From: Clostridia bacterium
GTDB lineage: Bacteria > Bacillota > Clostridia > Oscillospirales > Acutalibacteraceae
Direction: 5' to 3'
Length of the DNA: 13,394 nucleotides
Assembly (NCBI GenBank): GCA_017454565.1
Contig: JAFTCS010000081.1
Location: forward strand, 1 to 13,394
Below, piece after piece: positions 13,339 through 13,394 of the stretch. How positions within the stretch are numbered: the stretch's first letter is position 1; every line of letters starts with the position of its first letter. The position numbers were made by a program, and so were the translations under genes. The notes under the pieces are model-generated. The model had not been told where the DNA came from. It ran no database searches and worked only from the letters and a program-made list of their open reading frames with translations.

Positions 13339-13394
13339 ATGGCAGATAACAAGAAAATTCTCGAAGGATTACAGATCATCGTAACAGATTTAGC
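13339..13394 (+). CDS. Start of an unidentified gene (cut by window edge)
   Basis: Only 18 complete codons and part of the next are visible: MADNKKILEGLQIIVTDL. AGGAGG at 13325-13330 lies eight bases before the ATG, and a likely promoter and operator half-site precede it, so this is a real gene start. Too little is present to name a family. It is probably the target of the TetR regulator upstream. Confidence 0.65.
   Translation, partial: MADNKKILEGLQIIVTDL

Noticed and set aside
1..13394. CRISPR array, tRNA, rRNA or known riboswitch
   Set aside because: No regularly spaced repeats, cloverleaf or conserved riboswitch core was seen on reading both strands; a covariance search could not be run.

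Overview
The window looks like a chromosomal segment of a gut Firmicute of the Oscillospiraceae/Ruminococcus type. This rests on moderate GC, clean TTGACA-17-TATAAT promoters with AGGAGG ribosome sites, and the style of the YfhO, ATP-grasp and HTH-desulfoferrodoxin proteins. The genus is inferred from protein style, not from a marker gene.

Region 1 (1-2373, minus strand) is an operon read leftwards from a strong promoter at 2345-2373. It encodes two four-helix EamA/EMR half-transporters (ArnE/ArnF-like), an ArnC/GtrB/CsbB-like polyprenyl-phosphate glycosyltransferase, the first ~30 codons of a WecE-type sugar aminotransferase, the last ~30-50 codons of an NAD-dependent sugar epimerase, and an ATP-grasp protein cut by the window edge. 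The aminotransferase and epimerase pieces meet at a perfect 19-bp palindrome. It looks like a fold-back deletion scar or an assembly chimera.

Region 2 (2417-6272, plus strand) is the divergent partner: a YfhO-family membrane protein of about 882 residues and an unrecognised membrane protein, closed by a bidirectional terminator. Regions 1 and 2 together contain the parts of a three-component glycosylation system: a GT2 that charges a lipid carrier, a small flippase, and an extracytoplasmic YfhO-type transferase. Amino-sugar synthesis enzymes were apparently also part of it.

Region 3 (6272-8778) is accessory. It has an XRE regulator fused to a desulfoferrodoxin-like domain lacking one iron-ligand histidine, then the wreck of an integrative/conjugative element: a truncated large serine recombinase, a SLOG/DUF1273 pseudogene and a relaxase fragment. 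The element debris abuts a GNAT acetyltransferase C-terminal part.

Region 4 (8781-12578) is a carbohydrate cluster. An AraC regulator is divergent from an operon of a TIM-barrel sugar isomerase/epimerase, a Gfo/Idh/MocA dehydrogenase and a 10-helix DMT transporter. The three operon genes overlap by 8 and 4 bases and end at a terminator.

Region 5 (12608-13394) has a TetR/AcrR regulator with its own promoter, a cluster of palindromic ATTTTGT/ACAAAAT sites, and the first codons of the gene it probably controls. I saw no tRNA, rRNA, CRISPR array or intact insertion sequence.
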